This document shows, one piece after another, positions 46,691 through 57,896 of a stretch of 64,000 nt of DNA (positions are counted from its first letter, which is position 1; every line of letters starts with the position of its first letter). A program made the position numbers and the translations under genes. Under the pieces are notes generated by a model. The model searched no databases. It saw only the letters and a list, made by a program, of their open reading frames with translations, and was not told the origin of the DNA. The stretch is from Sabethes cyaneus (Eukaryota; Arthropoda; Insecta; Diptera; Culicidae), in assembly GCF_943734655.1 (NCBI RefSeq), contig NC_071355.1, positions 199,224,939 through 199,288,938 on the forward strand, given 5' to 3'.

Positions 46691-47554
46691 TTTTTCTGGA
46701 GAGCAGCAGGAGACGAACTACCGTGAGCGCGCACGAATTGATCGAATTGATATTCGATGAACCACTCATACCCAATGAGGAGTTGAGTTAGATTGTTGTA
46801 ATCCTGTACCCAGGGCCAGCCTTACCATTTCCTCACTCATTGTACAAAAAGTGCAACTTTTTTCATTCAACACAATGAGCAGAACTGCTGCCACAAATGA
46901 GAAATACATCCACGCAATGAGAAACAGACCAAAAATAAAGAGAAATATAAACAAACTTTAGATTCTCTTTGTGCGAAAAATGAGAAACTTTCGATATCGC
47001 TCGTCCTGCAGCAGACAACGGCACGGGAATTACATTGTTGCCATATCTATCATCCACCATCGTCATATGTAACATTTTTTGCACTATTGCCGCTGCGAGA
47101 AGTCTAAACAGTTTTTTTGGTGCCATATCATGGGCAGTCAAAAAATGTATTAACACTTTGTTACTCAGTTTATTCCTCAATGAGAAGAACAATGAGCAGG
47201 TTGCTGAGCAATCGCGATCAGTAAAAAAGAGAAAAGTTCAAACAAAACGAAGCAACATAAATCGCGACTGAGTAAAGTGTGAATTTTTCTCTTCTCTTTT
47301 TTTATTCTGAGGAGGAATCATCGCTGCCCAGGGCTGTCCTGCACACAGAGCCTTTGATTTTGCTTATTTAACTATAACACTTCAGCCAAACAAAATTCGA
47401 AAATGTTATGTAGGGCGCATTTGTAGAGTCAATTTTTAAACATAAGATTTCTGAACTAAGTATGGCTCTATCTTCAGTATTTGTGACGCACTCCCAGTTC
47501 ACACCGAATAGTGCACAGAAAGCGCGCTTGGAACGGAACATATTCTTAATAAGC

Positions 47555-47835
47555 GTTGCTTGCCTTATCTAATTTTCCGCTCTTTCTTTTTTTTTTTTGT
47601 TAGATTATAGTCACTTTAACAGCTTATGTCATTCGTAACTACTGCGGGGGTGGGATTTGAACCCGGGTCCTCGGCGTGAGAGGCGTAAATGCTAACCACT
47701 ACGCCGGGACTGACCCCGCTCTTTCTCTTTTACGTTCTGTCTCTCTCTGTTTGGATACTATAAATACTTTTATTTCATTACTGTCTTTTACCGTCCCCTA
47801 CGTCGATTGTAAAAACTACAATCTTAAAAAAAATT
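47555..47835 (+). repeat. Older family D relative, split by a SINE
   Basis: TGCCTTATCTAATTTTCCGC before the insertion and TTTTACGTTCTGTC, then ACGTCGATTGTAAAAACTAC after it align with 56430-56560 and, reversed, with 32095-32345. Confidence 0.65.
47588..47715 (-). mobile_element. tRNA-derived SINE, family C, with 11-bp target duplication
   Basis: On the minus strand GTCCCGGCGTAGTGGTTAGC carries a canonical A-box and CCCGGGTTCAAATCCCAC a canonical B-box; the anticodon region reads CTCTCACG, tRNA-Glu-like. The acceptor ends do not pair, so it is not a working tRNA. A short body ends in a poly-A run. The target duplication CCGCTCTTTCT flanks it (47577-47587 and 47716-47726). Confidence 0.85.
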
Positions 47836-48269
47836 CCGAAGAAGTTATACCTAGATAATGCAGAACCCTGCAATTGCACATCATAGATACTTGCCGGAGC
47901 GAATGTCGGCAACGCACTGCTTATTTCTATCGCACTGACCGAGTAGACAGTCTATCTTCTCGGCGGGTAGCAACAAAAAGCAGTCATAAAAAAAATAATA
48001 TCGCCTTGTAGGAGTGTGTGGTGCGTATACGAAATGATAGAATTGAAAGAATAAAACAAAACTAGGTATTAGAAGACCTAATAGAACGGGCGGCAGTAGT
48101 TTCGTGAGTAAAACATTCGGATACATACCCAAAAAACGTAGGTGCAAACCCCTCCTGCCATTGCATAACCCAATATATTTTTGGTTTAATACGATTTTTT
48201 TCAGTTTATTCAATTAATCATTCTTCGCATCAGCAACTTCCGCCCTTTGCCCTTAACCAGGCATTTAAG

Positions 48270-49165
48270 TTATAAAACTTTGTTATGACGGGAGAGCTCC
48301 CTCAATGCTGTTTTGTACTCCCAAATTAATATAAAAACGCATTTGATGGACCTGCATTCCAATAGTGCAGCTTGGTTATTCGTAAAAATTCCGGTTTTTG
48401 CACGTCTGTACTTTCGTTTAAAGCATATTTTTGCATAATGTATTTTGCATGTACTTCCGCTTGAAAAACGATGGGCCACTTTCCCAGAGAGAGAATCGGT
48501 AGACTCCGGAGCCTATGCAGACCCCAAGTTTTGAACCATCTGTAAAAAAATAGCTTCCAGTTGAAAATTCTCCGTTATTCCACATTGAGCTATGTGTTTC
48601 AATCACTTCTTCATACCTGCCGCAGTATTACTGGTTATCCTGTATGTAGGCTATCCTAGGGTTTGCAATAGTAGTATGTGACCAAAAGGTTAATTGAGGT
48701 TTCAGTCCCCAGGCTTTGCCAAACAGAGAGCTGCCAGCCCAAATAGCCGAAGTTACTTTCTTAATACCATAATCTAGATGGGCAACCCAGTTAATCAGCC
48801 TAACACTAGTCAGTACAGGGGCGACTTGACAGTACTGCGTCGAACTTCCCTTTAACGATAAATACGACGTCGCCAGCGTGAGCAGAGGTGTCACAACCTA
48901 GCTGCAATAGCTTGTTAAGAAGTGCGTCGGTCTACAAAGCAAGGGGCACAAAGCTGCTCCTTATGGACATCGTTTGATCACCGACCTCGTGACCAACGTA
49001 TCTTCCAATGATACTGTGATTTGTCTGCTCGAAAACATTGCTTGATTCCAGCTCATGTGGTGATGTGGTTTATTCCTCTTTGAAAGAGAGCCGAATTAGT
49101 TAAAGCGAAGGACATGTTATCCGAAGCGCCTTTAATATCAAGAAAAGTAAATAGTGTCGACGATT
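48270..49165 (-). mobile_element. Decayed LINE with RNase H domain (I/LOA-like)
   Basis: Going down the minus strand: LFTFLDIKGASDNMSF (RT palm; compare DIEGAFDN) near 49150, a post-palm block FGKAWGLKPQLTFWSH (48628-48894), then YFFTDGSKLGVCIGSGVYR (48418-48606), the RNase H start with its TDGS motif, and NNQAALLECRS with ALRELSRHNKV (48270-48479), its later helices. An RNase H domain after the RT points to the I/LOA/R1 group of LINEs. Stops and shifts are frequent and the element is antisense to the MAGUK gene. Confidence 0.75.
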
Positions 49166-51180
49166 GATATTTAAGCGATTTCCCAATTAACGTGCAGTGC
49201 AGATTTCCCTTGTTGGTATGGTATGGATGGCCTCAAATTTTAACGCAAGTTTTCTAAGAATAAATAATTTCTAATAAATAATCGAAGATTTTTATGCCAA
49301 AAATCGATGTTTAGTGTTCTTTTCAATGTTTTTTTTTTATTTTTTGCTTCCCAACTATACTTTCCACAAATATTGTGCTCCACACAAGGCACCTCATTTT
49401 AGAAGTTTTTCAGGAGATTAACTACAACAGCTTTTTCAGTAACCATCAAATAAAAAATATATGTTAAAAACAGTTTAAAGTTACTGTAACATGTGTACAA
49501 ATTTTCACTATAATCACTTCAAAGATTTTCTCTATAATCATACTAGAAAAATCGACTTTTCTAGGTCTTTCAACTGTAAATAATCCCTTAATTCATTTTT
49601 GCATAAAGTAGCTAAGTATATCAAATGCCCAGTAGCATGTAAAACACTTCTAGGCAGATAACAGTAATCGTTTTGCCCACTTCCATTCCAGTCAGACGAT
49701 GTTCACCGAGCATTACTATTAGGTTATTAACGAGGGCTAATAACACACCTAAACTAATATTTGCAACACCCAACGGCAATCGTTTCAACGATAGCGCCAG
49801 AAGAGTCGTCATTAAAGATACCTAGGCTGTGAGCAGTCTCAATATCCTTGTTTCGGTTGCACCAGCCGTACTGTACCGAATGACGTATCACATGGGATAG
49901 TTTCGTACTAGACTGGTTCAAATGCTCTTACGGATGATTTGGTCAAAACTGCCTAGTTTCTTTTAAAGGTAGATTCAAATTTTTCTAAAGGATTTCCACG
50001 GCTTTCAGAGGCATGAAAAAAAATTGAAAAACTGAAACTCGTGAGCTTGAACCAGTCTAATTGGGTACGCATTTTACTTGACGACATCCTATTACGTTCC
50101 ATCCGCATACGCTTAAGTTGATTTCCTTCCATCAAGTGCACTCCATAGCACCGATGCTGGCTGGTGAATGCAGACAGACTCTCATTCAATCAAGTCAAAC
50201 ATCATTAAATACGCCACTCTCAGAAGAGGAAACAGCCTGCAATCATATTTTTTTTCTTTTTTTTTTGTTAGAACAGCTCCTACGGCAACAGTCCGTACCG
50301 TTGTTGATTGCCATCGCAGAATATATTTAGAAATCTCAACGATCAATCATCCGTAGTTCGTTCGGCTGTAGTAGCCTAGGTATAGGTCACATCATAATAA
50401 AATTGTGCGTCCTTTCGAAAAGTGCAAATCCGTTGGGTTGGAAGGGGCTAGAAAGTTTAGAGAAATTATATTTGAATATGTGTGCACTATGTGTTCAACC
50501 TTTTTCGGTCTTCACCGTGCAATGCCACAATCCCATAATTGAAGCACATTCTAAAACTATTCTGGTTGAAACAATTCATCGCAATCGGGTGCTCCATTTG
50601 TTCTGAGCGATTATCTTTTATTTTAAACCACATCGTATATATGCTGGTCAAAACAAAAGATGAAATCATAGTCCTACATACGATAGGAAATGACCAAGCT
50701 GTGTTTTTTTTTGCTCATCCCCCAAGCATGACCGGTTATGTCATCGTTTCACACCCACATCACAATGGAACTGTCAGCGGAACGATGGCCCTCAGATGGT
50801 GAGAGAACAAATTAGAGAACAACCGACAATTGGGAAAACCGCAACGGAAACTAGCCGCAAGCCTGGTAAACGGAATTTTAATTGAAACTGTAGACAGGAG
50901 TTGCTATGTTCGGTTGAACAGATTTAATTGCAGATGGTAACGTGGTCAAATGAAAATTGAAATTCTCACAAGACGATTTGTTTGATGGGGGAAAGGTGGA
51001 AAAGCGGGAGTTTAGTAATACTGGTGGCAATTGAAATTGACATGGGCCATTAGTTTCCATGCTTTTGCCATTTTTCTTACCTAAGAACATCTGCTTTCAT
51101 TCCCTGCCATCGATTCGCTGCTTGTTCGTTATCCCGATCAGAAGGCAACAACAAAATAAATCTATGCATTTATTTGCAAA

Positions 51181-51546
51181 TCAGCGGGGTATATCCCCGC
51201 GGTGTCTTAAAACTTCTCTAGCCAGTCCACTTCTTCGCTTTCGGAATTGTAATTGTAAATCCGTTGCCGTTTTCGCCATGTTCCTTGATAACAACTTCGG
51301 GTTCCGTTCGAAGGGAGACACCGCTTTCGAATGAGTTTTAGGATCCTTCACTTTTTTGCCGCTTCCGGGTTTCCTGGTTTCTTCTCCAAATCGTTTCAGG
51401 ACAGCTCCCATCGTGGATTTGGGATAATTTTTCAGTTTAACCAACTCACGAGTGGTACGTGCGGCATTTCCATTGCGAACGAGCAGGATCGATTCGCGAC
51501 GCGCTAATTTGCGTGACGTTCGGAGCCAAGATTGTATCCTAATCAC
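51181..51546 (-). pseudogene. Tc1/mariner transposase, N-terminal remnant
   Basis: A 121-codon open frame reads RESILLVRNGNAARTTREL, STMGAVLKRFGEETRKPGSG, FERNPKLLSRNMAKTATDLQ and RKRRSGLAREVLR. That is the pattern of the paired helix-turn-helix DNA-binding half of Tc1/mariner transposases: a first HTH with a VxxVxxRF-like end, a GRKK-like linker, then NPxxSxRxMAK. The catalytic half is absent, so it is a remnant. It does not overlap the C-terminal remnant at 3077-3325 and may be another family. Confidence 0.6.
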
Positions 51547-51599
51547 GCAACTCAGTAGTATGGCCCTAGTAAGGCAATCGTCCTAATAACAAACAGTTC

Positions 51600-51905
51600 T
51601 AAACAACAAAAAAATTCGACTCTGGGGTTTTTGTTTTATTCCGGGCTGCCTGCATCGTAGAATAGACTACGTGCTTATGGAGCAAATTAACATAAACATA
51701 CAACCACGAGTACTGCGTAATATTGCAATGCTTAGACTACCACCACTTCGTCGCACTAGTTTACTCTATGAATGTCGCTATCGATGGCCTGCAGCGGATC
51801 TTTAATCAAGTGTCATCGTTATTCGATTTTCATCTGTCACGTAGAATACTATGCAGATGTTTTGCAAGCTTTTTATCGGGAGCAGCAAACCGCGAGTGAT
51901 ACAGA
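51600..51905 (+). mobile_element. LINE C-terminal remnant
   Basis: In shifting frames the sequence reads RIDYVLMEQININI, PRVLRNIAMLRLPPLRRTS and SSLFDFHLSR, the style of the region after the RT in CR1/jockey-type ORF2 proteins. Too short and broken for a firm clade. Confidence 0.45.
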
Positions 51906-52034
51906 CTTATGTTCAAATTGTTTGTATATAAAATTTTCGGTATTTTTATGGGGCTCTATCGAGCCCGTTGATTTAACAATAATAATGACTCAAAGTATTT
52001 GGCATGGAATGGTAGTTTGGCACCTGAAACTACA

Positions 52035-52143
52035 ATTCAAGTATCATTGAAGGTTTTATTATACTCTAAGAATGGTTTTTGTGACAAAAATTGGTCATAA
52101 ATGTCATTATAAGAGTACAATAAAACTAAAATTGTTCCTTGGG
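52035..52143. mobile_element. Palindromic MITE related to 38281-38388
   Basis: TTCAAGTATCATTGAAGG to AAAATTGTTCCTTGGGG, with central TTGGTCATAAATGTCATTAT. The layout and length (about 109 bp) match the other copy, with more divergence at the tips. Confidence 0.65.
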
Positions 52144-52189
52144 GCTATCCAGCTACCACGTGAATAGAAAAATACCAATTTTCATCGCC

Positions 52190-52400
52190 CCCTCTCTCTC
52201 CTTGGCAAACCAAAAAGCCATTTTTCGTCTTATTCTCTCACTCGTTTTACCTCTGTTTCCGTTTTTTTTCCACTCTCGTTTATCACCTCTTTGTTTCGTT
52301 TTTCTCGTTTTCTTTACCGTTTTATTGATTTTTACTTACACTTTTCTTCCGTTTTCTCTTCATTTCTTTCACTTTCTTTTTTTGTCCCAGTGTAACGTTT
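52190..52400. repeat. Short polypyrimidine array
   Basis: About 200 bp in the style of the 44.2-46.7 kb array (variants of CGTTTTCTTTACCGTTTT). Confidence 0.6.
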
Positions 52401-52425
52401 GAATGAAAGATTTCAAATGCTAATA

Positions 52426-53503
52426 CAGGTCAAACTCGATTATACGGGCGAAAAATTTTTTTTACCTTTGTTATACAATAGTACAATAGTACAATGTAAA
52501 GTCCCGCTCTACTCTCTTTTTTTCTCAGCAGCTGTTCTAGTACTTCTTACTACAAACACTTAAGAGCTGGTATAAATACAGGCGGCAACGCCGCGAGGTT
52601 CCTTTTGGTGTTAAAAATGTAGAGTTAATATAGTTCTTTTAGTGTAAAAAAGGTTGATTAGTTTATTAGTGGTTTAAGTAGGGTTTTAGTAGTTAAATAA
52701 AGTTTAACGGTGCAATAAGCTACAAGAAGATAAGAAGAGTAAGAGTAAGTGGCGCGAGCAGGTTCGATTCGTGTAGAAGAAAGTTTAGCAGTTAAGAATT
52801 TCGCGTTATGCAAGTTCGAGTTAGTTACGTTAGGATTAGAATCGTTAATAAAGTAATTAGTCTCCATCAACTGTGACAGTAAAATTGGATGTGTGAATTC
52901 TCCCCTACGTACATAGTTTACAGGCTCCTGTTCCCCGGAGCTACACTAATCTATTTTCTCAACAATTTAAAGTATTAATGCATTGAATAATTCTGACATT
53001 TTGACATTCAAAAACCTACATATGGTGTACAAAATACAACAACGTGAGTAACCGAAGGTTCATAAAAATTGATGAAATTATTCAAGAAAACTTTATTGTT
53101 GTGAATCAAATAGAATGGCATTAAAGGAAATTATGCATAGTTCAAAAACCTATTAACTAGACCTTTACTACGCAATGTATATGTTAAAGAATAATATTTC
53201 ATCTTACAACTTACTTTTACTTGCACTTACCCTCATTAGTAACAATTACTCAGTAATTTCACGGGAAAAGAAACTATCAAAATTTATAAGTGCTTCTATT
53301 TGGTTCAAATTTTGTAAACTTATTCAATTTCCAAAAATTTCTATCTCAAATTGCAAGTAAGACCTATAACAAAGGTTCCTTTCATCACTAGGTGGATTAA
53401 ATCACGTTTTTTTATAATGTTAAACACGTTTTGAACGAAAATACCTACATTTCAAAAAACCTATTTAAAAAAAACTTTCACCCGGATAATCGAGTCCGAC
53501 CTG
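52426..53503. mobile_element. Pogo/Tigger-like non-autonomous element (1078 bp)
   Basis: The left end CAGGTCAAACTCGATTATAC and the right end (inverse of CAGGTCGGACTCGATTATCC) are inverted repeats of the CAGnnnnnCTCGATTATCC type common to pogo-group elements, each next to TA (52424-52425 and 53504-53505). No transposase frame is left. The interior includes an LTR-like segment (52526-52950). Confidence 0.8.
52526..52950 (+). promoter_or_regulatory. LTR-like segment: TATA box, leader and poly-A signal
   Basis: GGTATAAATACAGGCGGCAA at about 52568 is a good TATA box. AATAAAG follows near 52847 and the 425-bp stretch starts TGTTC and ends CTACA, as an LTR with U3-R-U5 would. No flanking 5-bp target duplication or internal retrotransposon sequence was found, so a promoter of another kind is possible. 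Confidence 0.35.
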
Positions 53504-53540
53504 TAACTACTAAACTACTGAACGAAACTCAATAATTCGT

Positions 53541-53612
53541 ATGTCTTTGGATGATAAAATGATCAGCAACTTTATGGAGGGGGTAAGAAAGCAATTTTAT
53601 GGAGGGCGTATA
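53541..53612. other. Short spacer after the pogo-like element
   Basis: Two near-identical TTTATGGAGGGXGTA phrases (53572 and 53596) sit next to the LINE 3' tail. Confidence 0.4.
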
Positions 53613-55800
53613 AGGGGGCTCTTTACTTACTTACGTTACTTTTACGGCGACAATCCGCTTATCGAATCAATGCCGAATTCAGGAGCCGTCTCCACATTAC
53701 TCGGTCTTGGGCTGCCACCATCCAGTCGCCCCTAACACCCGCTGTTGTAGCATCCTCGTCAAGAATTGCCGCCAAGAATTGATCGCAGGATCTTACGCTC
53801 TAAAACGCCAAGAGCTCGTCGGTCGCTCTCTTTCAACGTCCACGCTTCGTGGCCGTAGAGTACCGTTAGCGTCTTATAGAGCGCGAGTTTTGTACGGAGT
53901 TGTAGGCTACGGGACCTCAGCTGGCTACGTAATCCGTAGAAGGTCCTGTCCTGGCAGCCGCTATCCGCTTTTTTACTTCACGGCTCACATCGTTGTCACA
54001 TGTCACTAACGTACCAAGGTAAACAAATTCGTCGACCACTTCAAAAGTATCTCCATCTATCACCACCGCAGTTCCAACACCCGAAGGGCTACCACGCTCT
54101 CTACCAGCCACCATATACTTTGTTTTGGTAGAATTTATGATAAGCCCTATCCTCGCAGCTTCCTCTTTAAGATGCGTGTACCTTCTTCCACAGCTCATCG
54201 GTTAACACCGATGATATCGATGTCGTCCGCGAACCCTAGGAGCATATGATATTTCGTGATGATGGTACCGCTTCTCTGCACGCCGGCCCTTCGAATAGCA
54301 CCTTCCAATGCAATGTTGAACAGCCAGTTCGATAGTCCGTCACCTTGCTTCAAACCATCTAACGTCACAAACGAGTCCGAAGTCTCACCCGCTATCCTGA
54401 CACCTGATTTTGAACCATCAAGGGTAGCACGTATCAGCCTAATCAGTTTTGTTGGAAAACCATGTTCAAGCATAATCTGCCACAGCTCGTTTCGTTTAAC
54501 TGAATCGTACGCCGCCTTGAAGTCTATAAACAGATGATGAGTCTGCAAGTTGAATTCCCGGTATTTATCGAGGATCTGTCGCAAGGTGAACATTTGGTCC
54601 GTCGTGGAGCGTCCCTTTCGAAAACCGCACTGGTATTCGCCAACAAAGGTTTCCTGTAACGGCCTCAGTCTGAGAAACATGATGCGGGAGAGAATTTTGT
54701 ATGCAGAATTGAGGAGAGTAATTCCTCGATAATTGCTGCATTCGAGTCGACGGCCCTTTTTGTAAATTGGGCATATGACACCTTCCAACCAGTCCGTAGG
54801 TAATTCCTCCTCAGTCCATACCTTTAGTATAACCTGATGGATTGCACAATACAGCCGTTCGCTCCCGACTTTCGAAAGTTCGGCGGGGATGCCGTCCTTT
54901 CCAGCTGCTTTGCCGTTTTTCAGCTCTCTCGCTGCTTTCCTAACCTCTTCCAAAGTTGGTTGATCCACAACTTGTCCATCATCCTCAATCGTTATCCTGT
55001 TTCTGTTGACCGTTCCATCTTGTTCACCATTCAACAATGCATCGAAATATTGTTTCCAACGCCTAGCCACCTCCGATCTTTCGGTAATCAGGTTCCCCTC
55101 CTTGTCGTTGCTCATAGCAGGAGTTGGCACGGTCCGGTTCCTGATTCCGTTGATCGTATTAAAGAAGCTTCTTGTATCGTGCCTCTCGAAGCAATTCTCC
55201 GCCTCCGCAAGAACACGATCCCAGTGCTGACGTTTCTTACGACGGTGAAGTCTCTTTTCGGCAGCTCTAGCATCTCGGTATCTCTCCCTGCTCTGGCGTG
55301 TCACAGTTGCAGCCAAAATGTGACTTCTGGCTCGACTCTTCTCATCAGTCACTCGCTGACACTCTGCGTCAAACCACTCACTGGAAGTGGCTGCAGCAGT
55401 ATTACCCAACACTTCCCGCGCTGTAGTACTGATCGCGTCGTGGATGTGTCTCCACTGTTCGTTCAGGTTCTCTCCGAGATGTTCACCGATCCGCTCATCA
55501 GTCTTCTGAGAGTACTCTGCAGCAACTCCCTCCGCTGATAACCGCCGAATGTTCAGTCGTATCTTCCTCGTTGGTTTCGATTTGAATACGTTGGACAACC
55601 GTGCGCGGATCTTGCTTACTACGAGATAGTGGTCCGAGTCAACGTTTGGTCCCCGGAAGGATTGCACGTCTGCGTCATCAGAAAGGTGCCGGCAATCAAC
55701 CAGAACGTGGTCGATCTGAGAGCAGGCCTCTCCATTAGGGTGTTTCCAGGTGTGCTTCCGAATGTTACATCGTGCAAAATGGGAACTACAGATAACCATT
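53613..55800 (-). mobile_element. 5'-truncated LINE, best preserved in the window
   Basis: On the minus strand it runs from the end of the endonuclease (about 55800) through the RT to a C-terminal tail (VRGDWMVAAQDRVMWRRLLN near 53700-53750) and a GTAAGTAAGTAA simple tail (about 53620), like the copy at 1-535. There is an internal deletion or shift between about 53920 and 53770, and a frameshift at 54195. It inserted antisense in the MAGUK intron. The clade (RTE/CR1-like) is uncertain. Confidence 0.85.
54195..55800 (-). pseudogene. LINE ORF2 protein: endonuclease end plus reverse transcriptase
   Basis: About 535 codons are open here. The start of the LINE part has the last endonuclease block (QIDHVLVDCRH, then NVDSDHYLVVSKIR with its catalytic SDH). 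A linker follows, then the RT: ELKNGKAAGKDGIPAEL, GVICPIYKKGRRLECSNYRG, QCGFRKGRSTTDQMFTLRQI, HHLFIDFKAAYDSVKR, GLKQGDGLSNWLFNIALEGA and LLGFADDIDIIG, the catalytic FADD. After 54195 the frame shifts into 53917-54198 (INSTKTKYMVAG, FEVVDEFVYLGTLV). All core RT motifs are intact, but the N-terminus is missing and the frame is broken. The same open frame runs on upstream to 55934 through unrelated Helitron repeat sequence. Confidence 0.85.
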
Positions 55801-55811
55801 CCTCTGGCTGG

Positions 55812-55905
55812 GGGGCTCCTATACAAATGAATTACAAATTTCCTCATAAATCTCGAACTAATCAAGCAAATGGAACCAAATTTGGTATGTGGGGTTTTCA
55901 GAAGA
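55812..55905 (+). repeat. Isolated fragment of the Helitron 143-bp unit
   Basis: GGGGCTCCTATACAAATGAA to AACCAAATTTGGTATGTGGG matches one unit of the arrays at 21-28 kb, abutting the truncated LINE on one side and the GGACCAGAT-type array on the other. Confidence 0.8.
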
Positions 55906-55924
55906 CAAAAAAATGTGGACCTGA

Positions 55925-56420
55925 ATCGTGGCAAGGTCCACTATCTGGTCCAAGTCTCGAAACTGGTCCAAAACTTAATCAAAAATGTTGTACAAAATCT
56001 AGAATCTGGGTCCAAAATTAATTCCAGATTCTGATTTAAAACCTGGACCAAAATCTGATCGAAAATGTGGTTCAAAATTTGGTCCAGAATTTAGTCCAAA
56101 TCTGTTCCAAAATCTGTAACAAAAGTTGATAAAAAAGCGGTTTGCAATCTAGTCCAGGTCTAAAATATGGGCCGGGTCCTAAATCTGACCTAAAGTCTGA
56201 TCAAAAATGTTGTCCAAAATCTAGTCCAAATCTGTTTCAAAATTTGTTACAAAATGTGGAACAAAATCTGATAAAAAATGTGGTCCAGCAGAGTTTGTTG
56301 CAGATTCAGAGTCTGGCTGGCGGATTAAAACCTTATAAAAAATAATAAACTTACAATGAAAAAACGAGGGAGTGCTAAATCGGGTCTTTACCAAGGGTGC
56401 CACAATGTCACGTTAGGGCT
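55925..56420 (-). repeat. GGACCAGAT minisatellite element, reverse copy
   Basis: Degenerate units of TGGTCCAAAATCTGATCAAA (55925-56340), then the defined flank AACGAGGGAGTGCTAAATCG, GGGTCTTTACCAAGGGTG and CACAATGTCACG. That is the reverse complement of the flanks at 16082-16190 and 17065-17160. Confidence 0.75.
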
Positions 56421-56429
56421 GTGCCCTCT

Positions 56430-56560
56430 GTTTCCTAATTTTCCGCTTTTGCCCCTTCACGCCTTGTCCCGTTCTGTTTGGATGCTATCCACACCTTTGT
56501 TTCATACCTTCTTCTACTGCTCCCTCCGTCGATTGTAAAAACTACCGTTGTAACAAAATT
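56430..56560 (+). repeat. SINE-like repeat, family D relative
   Basis: TTTCCTAATTTTCCGC, then CGCCTTGTCCCGTTCTGTTT and CGTCGATTGTAAAAACTAC align with 47555-47835. Confidence 0.65.
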
Positions 56561-56784
56561 AATTATTTATCTTGAAATCGGTTCTTAATGTTGTTTACCA
56601 ACATGTAACATGCAACTTTCGAAATATTCATGCCTTTTAGAACAAAATTTCGTTTGAAACGTTAAATGCATTATATGTGATAAATTCGTCGGTAACTCTT
56701 TTTCGATATAAAAATTTTTACCAAAGCAGTTCCAGTTTTTTTCTCATCTATCATTTACGATTTTTTTCCTCATTTCTTTTACAG

Positions 56785-56966
56785 TAATATCCAAACTAAT
56801 TACATCGCTGAAGGAGGCGGATAGCTTATCGGAAGAGCAGGATCTCGGCTTTCTGCAGAATTTGCTCCAATCGAAGGAGCTAAACGCGCTGGTCAATGTG
56901 CACAGCAAAGTTGCCAAAATCAACAAGGATGACCGGATAGCACCGCTTCTGTCGGCGTCTATGCAG
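56785..56966 (+). CDS. metro: MPP7-like MAGUK, exon with first L27 domain
   Basis: The exon is bounded by TTTCTTTTACAG and GTAAGC; 182 bases plus one carried over give 61 codons starting VISKLITSLKEADSL, then EEQDLGFLQNLLQSKELNAL and VNVHSKVAKI. The DLxFLxxLLxSxxLxxLVxVHxKV pattern is that of an L27 domain (protein residues about 15-65), a helical module that pairs with L27 domains of partners such as Lin-7 to build junctional and synaptic scaffolds. The exon closes in phase 0. Coding composition and GC stand out from the intron. Confidence 0.85.
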
Positions 56967-57040
56967 GTAAGCGTGTGCCGGACATAATAATTAGTCCATA
57001 CAGTACAACAACTATTAATTGGGTGATTTTTGTTCTGTAG

Positions 57041-57136
57041 GTTCTCGTAGAAGTGTTAGAACTTTTAGCGCCCCGATGCCACATCTCCCCCCTGTGTAGG
57101 GAAATCTTTCACCTGTTGCAGACGCCACATTTGCAG
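57041..57136 (+). CDS. metro: MPP7-like MAGUK, exon with start of second L27 domain
   Basis: The acceptor TTTTTGTTCTGTAG and donor GTAATA enclose 96 bases = 32 codons: VLVEVLELLAPRCHISPLCR, then EIFHLLQTPHLQ. This is the first two-thirds of the second (C-terminal) L27 domain, residues about 76-107, with the LxxLLxxPHLQ turn common to p55-type MAGUKs. Introns on both sides are short (74 and 760 nt) and in phase 0. Confidence 0.85.
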
Positions 57137-57896
57137 GTAATAAATCGATGAGAGTATGTACCACCATATTTTTTTTTATTCGTATAAGACTACATGTAGG
57201 TTTTACAACATAACTTTCAGTTTAACAAACGTCCGCTGAAAAAAGTGTCACCCATGTTGAACAGAGAATTGTCGCTGCAACTTTTCGCTAACCCAATTCG
57301 GTGCACTTGCCGCACATATCGCAGAACGTTTCCAACCCATCAAACACTCCATTATCGTTTCCATTTTTTCCATCCATTCGGCCAGCATGAAAGTTGCAGG
57401 CGATAAGACAAATGGAGCCTTAACAGCTGCATTCGTTTCAGGGTAAGGGCTATTAGCTCTAACGAACGTCGAGGAACAATAGCGCGAAACACTAAACGAT
57501 TTCTAGTACCACCTAAATACAACTGGTGTAGAACAAATATCTTTCCTCGCTTCTTTTTCCCAGATATACATCAAATAAGACTTTGTGTTTGCTTTTCCTG
57601 TGTCGCCTGTAATGCCTTGAAACAATTCGCTACTGTGTGAACTCACTTCAGCTGGAAATCTCCGCTGGAATACAATGCATTCTCCGTTTCTGCAAGCGAA
57701 ACACAAAAATATTGTTCTCGGGAAATATTTTCCCGGCAAAAAAAACACAGCCCTTATTTTCTGCCGGCTTCCATTTGTCAACTCGACTTCAATGATGCGA
57801 TTTGCAAAGCGTTACATTTTCCTTCGTCCTTATCGGATACACAGTCACACACATATTTACTCATTCTCTACATTGTTATGCTTTTCATCCTTATAG

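Larger units (their letters stand above)
42502..56784 (+). other. 14.3-kb first coding intron of the MAGUK gene
   Basis: Bounded by GTAAGT and TTTCTTTTACAG. It holds a CAG microsatellite, a 2.5-kb pyrimidine array, several SINEs, two antisense LINE fragments, a mariner fragment and a pogo-like element, all listed separately. Stretches 42502-43329, 43351-44130, 46690-47550, 49170-51180 and 56565-56784 show nothing else I can assign. Confidence 0.7.

Noticed and set aside
44395..46734. Many long frames rich in Phe/Ser/Leu (+) or Lys/Arg/Glu (-)
   Set aside because: They are six-frame translations of the polypyrimidine array; they overlap each other and have no domains or start context.
46803..47333. 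hAT-type element with CAGGGCCAGCC / GGCTGTCCTG ends
   Set aside because: The ends are only partly inverted and no 8-bp target duplication is visible.
47588..47715. Functional tRNA-Glu gene
   Set aside because: Good A and B boxes but the acceptor arms do not pair, and a poly-A tail and target duplication mark it as a SINE.
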